Origin: Gliomastix tumulicola
Lineage: Eukaryota; Ascomycota; Sordariomycetes; Hypocreales; Bionectriaceae
Assembly (NCBI GenBank): GCA_001599755.1
Contig: BCHX01000002.1
Span: 3,764,330 to 3,828,329 of the forward strand
Length of the DNA stretch: 64,000 nucleotides
Direction of reading: 5' to 3'
Shown here: piece by piece, positions 22,701 through 32,672 of the stretch
Position numbering within the stretch: position 1 is the first letter of the stretch
Layout of the letters: every line of letters begins with the position of its first letter
Program-made: the position numbers and the translations under genes
The notes under the pieces: generated by a model
What the model saw: only the letters and a program-made list of their open reading frames with translations
Databases searched by the model: none
Told to the model about the DNA's origin: nothing

Positions 22701-23030
22701 CTTCTCGACGCCCTTGTTGGGGGTCTCGTCAATCTTGCCCTCTGTCTGCAGGGGATCTGTCCAGTGGGGGTCGCGCGGCGGTGGGAGGTCGCCCTGATTC
22801 CGCGAGCCGTTGACGTTGCCCCAGACGACGAACTCGAGGGTATGCTGGCTAGTCTCGGTGTCGAAGACGGCGTCGGCGTACATGGGCACCCATTGCAGCG
22901 GACGCGGATCGTTGAATCGGTAGTCGTCGGGTAGGCAGTTGTCGAACGGGACTCGTACGGCGGATATTGGCGCAACGGACACGAGAAGCAGAGCCAGTAC
23001 GGTCCATAATCTCGGGAGGCGAAGACGCAT
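19728..23030 (-). CDS. TRP-like ion channel with ML-like lumenal domain
   Basis: Single exon of 1100 residues from the chosen ATG. It belongs to the fungal TRP/Flc/polycystin-like membrane proteins (formerly DUF907), implicated in calcium and cell-wall homeostasis. A signal peptide is clear (MRLRLPRLWTVLALLLVSVAPISA). It is followed by a Cys-containing ML-like domain (NCLPDDYRFNDP, and later NFCLDGLTNGTCPLAP). About eight to nine membrane helices follow, starting with LITFLPLLVLLLTGAAVIYAG and ending with YVILILHALVLLLGFFLHVL. The last roughly 450 residues are a cytosolic, Pro/Ser/Arg-rich disordered tail. The frame stays open 105 codons upstream and has earlier ATGs (for example 23324), but only ATG 23030 puts the signal peptide at the N-terminus. 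The long tail separates it from the shorter yeast Flc1-3. Confidence 0.85.
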   Translation of the reverse strand: MRLRLPRLWTVLALLLVSVAPISAVRVPFDNCLPDDYRFNDPRPLQWVPMYADAVFDTETSQHTLEFVVWGNVNGSRNQGDLPPPRDPHWTDPLQTEGKIDETPNKGVEKPKATTLFRRINIITFTAKTEAVNFCLDGLTNGTCPLAPVFGIEGVQESQLPDLLPSVNLSHDFFSSYAFMSFTPTLLIIYGDDAETNIGCISATLTPDLGGLSKLITFLPLLVLLLTGAAVIYAGIWSPWGSTNVFHWSSNYGRHDNLLRLVTPGFGDCLQYIQFVVLTGSLSLNYPGFYQPIVSQASWSSLIFNQSFVSRSDSWQSVVDGLYVTNGTYGLQRTAQLVGIAKPEDIWAGMMVWLCVIIGAVFVLTQLGFLIQRVFMAISSTTEEDLRAKNIPFSIGNVVRIVFNYFLLPLVSLSTFQLVIAGDSPAHTVALAVVTLVVLIVFAAWLLWYIIDTKPKSILFDDLPTVLKYGPLYNTYSDHAAAFALIPVLLTMVRGITIGAVQPSGITQVVLLSICEVIQILTIYAFRPFHPGTSMNIYHFVFSAVRLSTIMLMVAFTSPLGVTDGPKGWIGYVILILHALVLLLGFFLHVLQTVVEVTALILGAGGDDDRGLSRGGLSKIFGMRQLARRVTPREAGPSRASQLSSSAMLDVEDGGKTGYSMPSGRIRSESAGSLSGALVSPRGRSTSALDSHSAYHRHVDSASSYMPGTPGEVSTFSFITSPTAARSPYPTVPAEAADPYYRPPRRVRRETLTDSIRPESQHESISADPKRLSQGLVPPQGEIAADIGAEISRGATPAPPGAVNPVSVLPNRPDYSTREVDFYYGVRGPALNSDGPGRKLGTGPADPTGPVATASGWFRGFFGGKTKEKNKGFEVVRSARMPPAMMARNGAFGDESPPEGIPVAMGVLRNGPIDSDDDEPRPKPSPKHKPGDLLNDSGEPQGPDDDDEPDSPVTERLPRGGGLAETARAGEPSSSVDGPEIPRKSSKRHSAYVEPYADESSSSTTVTPAASQKDANKPIRLSRLPFERSASQRRPSAQSSTEFSIDLMSQPSVRRSREERPASFGMVSQHSISRIDPGPEQSGYAAEVVDEQAAASRRRT

Positions 23031-24978
23031 GAGAGAGCTGGAGAGTGGGATATCGTGTCTCGTAGAATGGGTCGTGGATGAGGTTCGGCATGGGGAGGGT
23101 CGCAGCTGGTCGTCTAGCACGCGACGGGAGCTGTTCGACCGTTGTGAGGGAGTTGTAGATTGTATCTTCGTCGGCGGACAGCGTACCCGGTTCGTCGCTC
23201 GGCGCTTCATCATACAGGCATCGAGGCCATCTTTTGCTGCGTCCTCCGCCGCTACGGTCCCTCCTCCACCATTACGATACACGGCCTTGCCCGAGGCAGC
23301 AGTCAGCCCTATGCCAGGCCTCATGTCGGCAGGGTCATAAGCCAAAGGGAAGCAGGCGCACTCCGCTCAGGACCTCGAACCACTTCGTGCCGGCTAAAAC
23401 ATGATCATCGGGGAGGGCGAGCTGGGTTAAACGAGTGACGGGGAAAGCACGTCGGACCGTGTTGGTGTTGGTGTTGTCGAATAGCGCTACTAATGGTCGC
23501 GTAGCGAGCCCAGGGAGGAAAACGAGCGGGAGGGGATCGTCAACTCATAGATGGTGGCGCTGGTGGTGATGGGACGAAATGGGAAAGATGGTGAGAAAGG
23601 ACGAACGAAAAGCCTTCCCCCGTCCGTGCCAACTGAAGATGCAGTGCAAATGCAGTGCAAATGCAGGTGCCCTGCCTGCTGTATCTGTATCAGGTATCAG
23701 GTATCGACAACGGGCCTGCAGGGGGGGGCAAAAGTACCTGCAGATACCTGAATTAGTATTGCCGGACTTCACCTATCAGAGGTACCGCCAAGGTACGGCG
23801 TCGTATGCTTGACAGCTCAGAGCCAGATGCAGCATCCACCCACTGCCACTTTTGCAGCACGTGGATTGCATGTCAAGAAGCTGGCACCTCTTGATCTTGC
23901 TCATAAAAAATTATTTTAAATCCATGGAATAATGGGCAGACAACGACGATACCTACCTTGCAGGTCGCCCACTGCAGGCCAAAAAAAAAAAAAGGCCCCC
24001 ATTCAGCACCACCGCAATCCAAATCACCTTCTCTCGCATCCATCCCAAAACGAGATCACCATATCGTATCTGCTCCGCCTCAATCTGAGTGGACCAGCCT
24101 AACTTTAGCCTGCACTCGCTCGCAGGCACAGCGAATCGCGATGCTATTATTATTAGCACTCGCCGACCTCACTCACACGCCAAATATTAGCATCTCACCA
24201 TCCCATTGCCCATTGTAACCAGCAATTGAGTTGGACCGTTCTTTGCTGGCACCATCCTCAACCAGCCCTTCGCGTCGTACTACCGCTACCACTAGTAGCA
24301 GCAACCACTCACAGCGCGCCCTGGTGAGCTGCTACAGCACAGCCGAGTCCTACCGAGATGCGTCATCGGACCAGTAAATAGTAGCTTTTCGACGTCAACA
24401 GAGATTCAGCACCACCAGCTGCTAGTGAGCCCTACGGTGCGCGCGGACTCCTGCCATCAGATCCGGCTCCTTGTTTGACCATGACCCCTACCCCACGCCA
24501 TTCTTCCCCCCCTTTTTTCTGTTGTCACGAAAAAGGAGGGAAGTCCGGAGTGCTCCCATCAACTCCGGAAAAAAAGCTGACTGAAGTGCTGTTTTCCAGG
24601 GTAGGTAGGCAGGAGAACGAAGCGCCCCCAAACACGAGATGACAAGACGCTGGCGCTTCACAGCCACAGTGTAACACACACACTCGTCCTCTCATCGAGA
24701 CGCACACGTCACTTCATGCAGGCCCTCACCGCGACCCCAGATACACAATACGAACTCTCAGCTAAGCAGCCATGCACACCATGCAACTCTGAAACAAATC
24801 GCGCCCAGCCACCAGAGGAACTGATGGGCCCAAGCCATCATCACGAATCGACGCATCGTATTATTCGTAGTTCAGCTAAGGGATCTGCAGCTCGCCAACC
24901 GGAAGGTCTCGTTGATGCTATGCCCTCGCTCCATAGTCCCTCCGCTCCTTTCCTTTGTCCCATCCTGCTCGACTCTAT
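23031..24978. other. Intergenic region upstream of the TRP-like channel gene
   Basis: No gene supported in 1.9 kb. A cluster of short direct repeats lies at about 23638-23760: tandem GCAAATGCAGT-like units, three GTATC(T/A)G(G)T-like units, a G-run and paired TACCTGCAG/ATACCTG words. A poly-A run is at about 23981-23993. These may be promoter structure or simple replication slippage. Confidence 0.5.
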
Positions 24979-27861
24979 TTACGCTCTGCCTTTACCCTTC
25001 ACCTGAGATAGAAGTGTATACTCGACGACGTGGGCGTCAAGATTCTGCTTCTTTGCCCAGGACGTAACAGTTGCACGCAGCCTTTGATCCACGTCCATTG
25101 CTTCAGCCATACTATTGAAATCCCAAGAGCTTCGTCCACTTTCACCAGTCGTAAAGGAGTCCAACGTTTGCGCTTGCTGGAGCAAGAGACCCATTTCGTC
25201 ACCAAGGATCGAGATGGTGCAGGCCGTTCTGCAGAGCCTCGGGTCACTTGGTATCGACTTTAAACGTGACTTGGCAAGGTACACTTGCTTCGGAGAACCA
25301 GGCGGGAGGTCCTTCCCCCTTTCGTCGTTGGAGGGCCCATCAGCCCTCGTATCGGACAGATCTGGTTCGATACCTGAACAGAGCCGTCGTCTCTTCGATC
25401 TTCCTCCGTCGTAGTCACTTCTCTCATCGATCTGGCGAGTCAGCCCAGTCGTTTCTCCGTCTACATGTGAGCCAGGAGATACGACAGTATCTGCAGTATG
25501 GCTTTGGCCGACAGCTTCCATCGTTGACATTGAGGACTCCTGCGACTCACTACGACTCCGTTTTGCAAGTCTTGCAGTGTCTCTCCCCAAAGATGAACTA
25601 GACTGAGCATGAGTGTCCACGCTATCCCCTAGGCCTGCAGTCTGCAACGAATAGTCCACTCCAGAGTTGCCCTAAGTCCTCATGAGAGTCGGATGAGGTT
25701 CGTTGATGTCTTCATCATCGGAGCCTCCAAACGAAAGCGGATGGTGTCCAATGGTGTCAGACCGGTTGTCAGGTTTGCCACGAATAGTGAGAGCAACTTG
25801 GGGAGGCTCCGACCTTCCTATAGATAGGTTGCTGGAGATCGTGGATCTGCCGTTAAGATCACCAATCCCGGGTCTGATGACTGTTTGGTGATCATCCAGT
25901 TGAAAGATTGGAGGAGGTCTGAAGGGTAGATTAGGACGACGATGTGTAGGGCGTGTGTTTGATGGAGGGGGCGTTTGCAAAGGGAAAAGGTCATTGGCTA
26001 CTCTGGGCCTAGGAGAGACGGTGGTCCAATCTAGGGAAGCTGCGAGCATCGGAGGATTGCGGCTGAGGGGACTGGCAGTACGGGGAGAGTATGGCGATGC
26101 AGAGGCCAGACGAGCGCCATGGCGAGGCGATACGGCCATAGCTACCGGTTCCTGGTTTGGCAATGCCCAGTTCCTAGGTGTAGGAGGTCGACGGAAGGGA
26201 ACGGGGAGCTCCGGTTCGAACACGTGATGCTGAAGGTCCTCGTCTAATTCTGTGTCCACGCTGTTGACAACCGATTCCATTAGGGGTCGTAGAGGTTGAC
26301 GCCTGCTCTCTGGCCTTCTTTGGTTCGTAGATTCAAGCGAACCGAGCATATCTGGAGGCCGTTCTTCCGTGGCTGTATCGTCGGTTGCGATTTCAAAGCT
26401 CCTCTGCCGTATGGGCTTGAAATACCGATGGATATCCTGGGCAGCCTGCTGCTGTAGAGGCTTGATGGCGACCTTGTCCAAATCTGCTGATTCCGTTGAA
26501 CATTTTTTAGGCTTGAGAGGCTTTGAGGGGACCAGTACGGTGACCGTGTCCAAGAGGCTGTCTTCGTCAGTTTCGGTGCTGAGCGTGCGCCCTAGGTCAA
26601 CCTTGATCGAGGTGCGCATCTGTGCGTGGTAGGCAGGGGATAGCTGAACGCCATCTTCTCTTTGGGACTGGGGGCTGGGCGGCGAAGGCTCCAACGCCTG
26701 TCTCAGCCCCTGATCCTCGCCTTGACTGAGAGGCTTCTCCTGCTTTTGGGGGGTTTGAAGAGAAGCAGCTGCGTCTTGCTCAGAGTTTTCCTTTTCATAG
26801 AATCCACGGCACATTTTCTCGAAAAGGCCGAGAACCTTTTCTTCCTCCCCAAACAGAACATCGTCCTTTAGAAGACTGATATTGAAGTCATATGAAATCC
26901 GAGCGCATCGGATGTTGACCTGTACAAATGGAGCGCTGAGTTTGCCCGGCGGACTATCCGACTCTCCAGAGGCCTTGAGCTTCGATTTGAAAATGGAGGC
27001 GATCTTCTTTCCGAGACCCTCTGAAGAGGAAAGCGGTCTAGAGTCAACAGATATGAATGCACCCTTTCCGTTGACCGATTTCAGATCGCAATCGTGTTGA
27101 GGAAGCAGAGCCTCTACAGTAAACGTGAGCTTACTACTGCCTTCTCCGTATGCCTCAGCATAAAGGGGCTCACACCCAATAGCCAGAGCTTTTCCGAATA
27201 GCTGCATTGCAGCATCTCGCGTGGATGGTGTTAGTGATGGCGCGTAGTCCCAGTTGTACTTCCGCTCCTTCAGGACCCTCATCGAGAGTTTGATGTGCGG
27301 CCTGGCCATCGCATAGGCTTGGAGCAAGTTTTGAATCCTCGCGATGCACTTTCGAGATTCCTTCAGGGCCTGCTGCTTTCTTACAGGCACTGTTTCGAAA
27401 AGTCGTTCCACCTTGACCATGGTCCCGACTACTCCTGAGGCCGGGCTCCGTGTCTTGACACCGCCAACACCTGGTGTCAATATCAACCGAGTCGCGATGG
27501 GGTCTTCAGCTGTTCGCGTTGTGATAGTCACCGTGCCAATGGTGTTGGCACTGGCGAGCGCCTCGCCGCGGAAACCAAGGGTCTGAAAGCTGCGCTCATA
27601 GAGCTCGCTGAAGGCGCGAAGCTTGCTAGTGTGCGCCCTGCGGCCGAGCTTCTCGTAGTCGTCGATGCCTATTCCTTGGCCATTGTCCCTGACTTGAATC
27701 TTGTCGACTGTGTTGAGTGAGAGATTGATCTCAATGGATGTTGCTTGAGCGTCGATGGCATTTTCGATGAGCTCCTTGACGAGGACAGCGGGCGACGTGA
27801 TGTTGAGCGAGGATCCCAGAAGGCGGACAGTCGCCGGGTCCAAAGCCCGAATTGCGGCCAT
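24979..27861 (-). CDS. mlh2: MutL homologue MLH2 (PMS1-like), split by an in-frame TAG
   Basis: GHKL-ATPase mismatch-repair/recombination protein that in yeast pairs with Mlh1. The frame runs from ATG 27861 (MAAIRALDP) to a TAG at 25674-25672 (729 residues). It then stays open in the same frame for about 230 more codons to 24979, giving 960 residues if the stop is bypassed. The ATPase motifs are intact: ELIENAIDA (Asn for Mg-ATP), DNGQGIG and TLGFRGEALAS. The transducer domain follows to about residue 340. The middle is disordered, and no DQHAxxE endonuclease motif is visible, as expected for Mlh2. I found no canonical donor (GTRAGT, GTATGT) in the roughly 190 bases before the stop. The options are an unusual intron, readthrough, a sequence error, or a real truncation. 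The downstream part has no good start codon of its own and so is not a separate gene. Confidence 0.82.
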
Positions 27862-28595
27862 GGTGACGGTCAAGAGACACCCGAGGGCGATTGCCTGCGC
27901 ATGAAATGCCCACGCTTGTTCCTTCACGAAGGAGAGATCGCACCGGATGAACAGAAGAGATGAAAGACGAGATCTAAAGGCGTGAGCCGACCGCGCCCCG
28001 TGAAGGCGTGGTGGCTCCTTCCATCTCAGCACCACCTTAGGGGTCATGAGGAAGGCACGGCCAGCAGCACCTTCCTGTACCCAACCACAAGAGCACGAAC
28101 AGGCAGGAACCTCCCACCTGCCTCGCCTGGCTCATCTAAGATCCCCCCCACCTGGCATCTTCGACCTCACTCAAAGAGCGATATCCTGGTACAGTCCGGC
28201 CGCGGAAAACGGTTCCAGCTCACCCAGAAAGTATCAAAGAGATGCACCAGAACTCAATTGGCGAGATTAAAACGAGACCGTTTTATGCAAGGTCAAATAT
28301 CAAGCTTGCTTCACGCTTCACCTCTTGCCGCTTTCGGTCACAGCCACAGCGTGCCCCTCATTGAACCTTCCCACGAGTATAGCCCCACCAATTGTGTAAT
28401 TCCGCACCACCTTTCCCATGAGCTGATGAGGCTTGAGCTACGAGCTGCCCCTCCTTCCGCATCAGCCTGTACCTCGAACCTCCATCTCGACCTCACATCC
28501 TTCTAAATCTTCCAATCAGAAGCTTCCTATTCAAATCGCTACCCTTCCTACCTTCCTCCCTACAGGATCTTACCTTACCTCCCAACACCAACGTC
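27862..28595. promoter_or_regulatory. Divergent promoter of MLH2 and RIB4
   Basis: 734 bases between two divergent start codons. The last 100 bases before RIB4 are C/T-rich, typical of fungal leaders. Frames on the plus strand (27982-28506) are open by chance and lack domains. I see no specific operator. Confidence 0.5.
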
Positions 28596-29306
28596 ATGTC
28601 TCTCAAGGGCCCTACCCCGCAGCAGCACGAGGGCGCCGGCCTGCGCGTGGCCATCATCCACGCCCGCTGGAACTCGACCGTCATCGAGCCCCTCGTCGCC
28701 GGCGCCAAGGAGAAGCTCCTAGCCTCAGGCGTCAAGGAGTCCAACATTGTCGTGCAGTCCTGCCCGGGCTCCTGGGAGCTCCCAATCGCAACCCAGCGGT
28801 TCGTCTCTCTCTCTCTCTCTCTCCCTTCCCCAGATAACTAGCTATAGCAGCTATCCATCCCCTTAGCTAGGCTTACAAGCACAAGCTGACAACAACGGTT
28901 TTTTTGCAGCCTCATCTCCGCCTCCCAGATCCAGTCCGCCGGCGCCGGCGCCCCCTCGGCAACAGACCTCCTCGCCTCCTCGACCACCGACCTGACCTCC
29001 CTCTCCAGCGGGGCCGCCGCCTCGGGCCCCTTTGACGCCGTCATCGCCGTCGGCGTCCTGATCAAGGGCGAGACCATGCACTTCGAGTACATCGCCGACG
29101 CCGCCGTCCACGGCCTCATGCGCGTCCAGCTCGACACGGGCATCCCCGTCATCCTCGGCATCCTGACCGTCCTCAACGAGGAGCAGGCCAAGGCCCGCGC
29201 GGGCGTCGACGGCAAGGGCCACAACCACGGCGAGGACTGGGGGCTGGCTGCCGTTGAGATGGGCGTCAAGAGGCAAGAGTGGACAAAGGGCAAGATCGAG
29301 GGCTAG
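28596..29306 (+). CDS. rib4: 6,7-dimethyl-8-ribityllumazine synthase
   Basis: Exons 28596-28798 and 28910-29306, 199 residues. It catalyses the penultimate step of riboflavin synthesis, condensing 5-amino-6-ribitylamino-uracil with dihydroxybutanone phosphate. Key family segments are seen: RVAIIHARWNSTVIEPLVAG (substrate-stacking aromatic), VVQSCPGSWELPIATQR, FDAVIAVGVLIKGETMHFEY, and GIPVILGILTVLNEEQA. The C-terminus ends in EDWGLAAVEMGVKRQEW. A Ser/Ala-rich loop after LISASQIQ is longer than in bacteria, as is usual in filamentous fungi. The intron has a weak donor (GTTCGT) followed by a TC microsatellite, but the acceptor after TTTTTTGCAG is strong and the codon CG|C joins correctly. Confidence 0.94.
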
Positions 29307-29861
29307 GATGGTCATCTCTTGATTAAGGGCTACGGTTGAGAATACCTTGTGATAGCATTGGATCGCTGTGCCATCATCAATGGAGGCGCCATATCCGAAC
29401 GCTCACCCTTAGCCATAGTCATTTGGAAGAATCAAATGAAAAAAGAAAAAAAAGGAAACGAAATCAACCAAACACATTCCGATAAGGTCGCCCGTGACAC
29501 TGCGCCATAGAATTAAATTACCCCTTAGAAAAATACAATCTATCTTGCCAGATGCGAAACCATCCCGAGCGAACCTCGACTCGTTCCCAAGGTGGTGAAC
29601 CAAAATCCAAAAAAAATTGCCAAACGTCGCTCTTCTCTCTGTCAACGCCATAGATATCCAGTTGCTGTAGCTGGCTTATATAAAAATGAAACCCTCCTTG
29701 CCTGCTTCCCCCGATCAAAATACCCAAGAATTAACACTCGCCCTCCGTTCCCGGAGGTACTTGAGACAGGATGGCTGATGGTGCTACCCACAGCACACAT
29801 GACCATTGCCAATTTGAGTCTCCAAACATAATGTCCGACTGCAAGTTTCAAGATCCCGGAC
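29307..29861. other. Convergent 3' intergenic region
   Basis: Between the 3' ends of RIB4 and the following leftward gene. A-rich on the plus strand near 29437-29460 and 29600-29620. No gene supported. Confidence 0.55.
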
Positions 29862-32672
29862 TCAGTGAATGTCCTCGCCTCGCTTCTTAAATCGCCACTT
29901 GGACTTCTTCTGGTCTCGCTTGGCTCGCATCGACTCCCACCCTTCCTCCTCGTCATCATCCGAGTTGTTCTGGTTCTTGGCGGAGTGCACCAGCTTGACC
30001 GTGGGCGTGGGCTTGGCCTTGAGGTCCTCGACTTGCGACAGCGTCAAGGCGCCAGACATTGACTGAGATCGCGTGTGCATCACCTGGCCTGCCATCGAGC
30101 CGGCCTGAGAGACGGGTCTGTAACGGTTGGGCAGACCAATGTTGCTCCTCTCAGAAGGAGCGATTGAAGGGGTGTAACCAGCAGGAGGGCCCGGGGCAAA
30201 GCCAGGTCCATTCTGGAGGAATGACGATGCGGTGTTTGGCTGGATCATGCTCATGGTTCGCATTGACGGGTCCAAACGGCGCGGCTGGTTCGTTGGGATG
30301 CCAACGACCGACTGGCCGGAGGAGAAGTCAACCATGGATGGAGAAGACGCAAATGCAGGATACTGCTGCTGTGGCAGCATGTGTGGTGGAATCTGCGGCG
30401 GCATCTGCTGCTGCTGAGGCCCTTGCTGGTTGGCCGCCATCATCTGCATAAACTGCATCTGCATCTGCATGAACTGTTGCATCTGCTGATTCATCTGCAG
30501 CTGAGCCTGGTCGTTGACACTCATCTGCTGCTGTGGTCGCTGCTGTCCATTGGTACCGCCACCCATTCCTAGGTGACCGCCACCGCTGTACATCATGTGA
30601 GGTGGGATCCCGTTCAGAGGATCGACGTTGCCGCCGTTCATGAGCTTCTGCGTCTCCATGTTTGGGCTGCCACGGCGCATGGCCCGTGAACGCTCCTCGT
30701 TGGCAATGACACCCACAAGGCCCCCAGGCTGCATTGGGGCTTGCTGTTGTGGCACAGGAGAGAGATGGGTTTGCGAGCCACCGCCCATAGCCAACGACTC
30801 CCTCATTGCTGGCCTCGCAATGCTAGCGCCGACGAATGGATCCTGAGGGAGGTTTCGGGCGAAGGCGGGAAGAGTAGAGTGACGCTTAGCAGGGCCTGCA
30901 GGCGCTTCTCCAAGAGTTGACGCAGGCCGTCCAGGAGACAAGAAGGTCGAAGCTCGCAGGTTGGGGTTAGATCCATACGATGTAAGCTGGCCTGGCTGGC
31001 GGTTCTTGTTAGGAAAGCCGTGTGCTTGGAGAATGCCCAATGGAATGTCCTCGTCATCATCGTCATCATTCGCCGGGCGAACGGGTTCAGGGGATGGTGT
31101 CTTCGCTTGTCCGAGGTGGGGTGCGCTGAGGGAGGTAGGAAGAATGGCTCGCGCTGGGGGAAGCGGCGACGTGCTTCGAAGCTCTCCTGTTGTCTTCATG
31201 TTCTTTTGACGGTAGGCAGCCATCGAAGCCTGCTGATTCCGTCGCTGCTTTGCCTGTCTCTTCAGCTTGTCCTCCTCGTCCTCTTCGTCATCATAATTGA
31301 TCTCATCCTCGTCATCGTCATGGTTGACTGAGGGGTTCGCGGCTTTGTGCAGTCCTTCGCGCTCCTTGTCCATCCTGTATCTCTCGAACTCGGCAGGAGT
31401 CATAACCTTGTTACTGTCATTGCTCGCGCCGCGGGGTGTAATCATGTGTAACGGTTTCGAGAAACGCTGCGTGGTGCCCTCAAACATGTTGTCCTCCTTT
31501 TCGAATCCGGAGCTAACGGGGTTCCTCTGGGCAGCGCTGAATTGATCCGTATCGCGTCTATAGCGTCCGGCTTGAACGTCGTGCCGGGGGGCATCAGTAA
31601 GGAATCTCCCTGCCAACACCGAGTCCGCTAGCAGTCTGGCATCCTCGTCCTCAACAATGCCTTCCGGGCTCGCTGAAGCTCTGTACTCAAAGGAAGGCTG
31701 GTGTCGCGGGACGGGTGGCGGTCGATCGTATTCCATAGGGGGCGAGGCAGCGCCCATCAGATTGTCCCTAGAGTTATGACTGTTCCAGGATGCGGCAGGT
31801 GGTTCCACCTGGGTTGTCGTGTCAAGTGTCAGCGGCGCAGGGTGAGCCTGACGCTGACCGTTGGCGAGTGAGCCTGGGGGTGGCTCATTTTTCAAAGTCA
31901 CTGTGCTCGCCCGCTTATCGAAGCGTGAGAACATAGACCCGAAGTCGCCTCCCATATCAAAGCCCGTCCCTTCTTCCAGTTTCGGAGGCGTGGCTGTGCT
32001 TGTCGTGGAAGCGGTAAGAGCCCTGGTCCGACCAAACTCGTCCTCGCGCTGGAAAACGGGAATCGCCGGGACATCAGGCACGTCATCTTGGTTGGGCGGG
32101 GGCACCGTGTTCTTCTTTTGGCCTCCAAAAGAGAACGTTCGGCCAGCGCGATCAAGGAAGCTAGAGGTGCTTGACTTGGTCAAGGGCCGGGGAGGGGTCT
32201 CCTTGGTTTGCTTACGCTTTCCGGCACGATCGTCATGGGCATTAGACACGTCGGCCGACGAAGGCGCCGTGGAAGCATTGCTATGCCTGGATGAGGCCGT
32301 GGAGGTCGCCTTAGTAGTATTGGATGAGCCACTGCCGCTATTGTAGTCAGTACCTAGAATCCAAGGCTGTTGGGTGCCGTAGCGCGCTGCCAACTGGCAA
32401 CATCAGAAAAACCGCTAGGGCATGATCGCTTACCGATTCGTGTTCAGCCCAGAGAACATATTATCGTCTGCTTCTGGGTCCGAGTTGGTGGGCCTGTGAA
32501 GAAACTGCCCACTGGGGCGGTTCATCTTGACACCACCATCGAAGGTGCGGCCGTCGGCTGGCTGGTTACGTTCGAGAACACGAAAGGACGGCTGATCGGG
32601 CGATGTTGGTGCAGCATGAAGGTCGTCGGCGGTCGATTTCCGCCATCCGAATGCATTCGGGAATCTAGGCAT
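29862..32672 (-). CDS. Conserved fungal disordered protein of unknown function
   Basis: Exons 32672-32434 and 32337-29862, 904 residues. The splice was decided by reading frame: donor GTAAGC at 32433, and the acceptor after CTACAATAG at 32338, which has a CTGAC branch point just upstream and joins NR to GSGSSNTTK. Nearer AG sites give the wrong frame. The N-terminus begins MPRFPNAFGWRKS and includes SFRVLER and DDNMF. The rest is Ser/Pro/Gln-rich, with acidic clusters (NYDDEEDEEDKLKRQAKQRR), a Gln/Met-rich stretch at about residues 690-745 (MQQFMQMQMQFMQMM), and a distinctive C-terminus (DDDEEEGWESMRAKRDQKKSKWRFKK). No catalytic domain is visible. Its composition suggests a scaffold or polarity/RNA-associated protein, but I assign no function. 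Confidence 0.8.

Noticed and set aside
24979..25659. Downstream half of MLH2 as an independent gene
   Set aside because: It has no good ATG at its beginning, keeps the same frame as MLH2, and MLH2 would otherwise lack its C-terminus.
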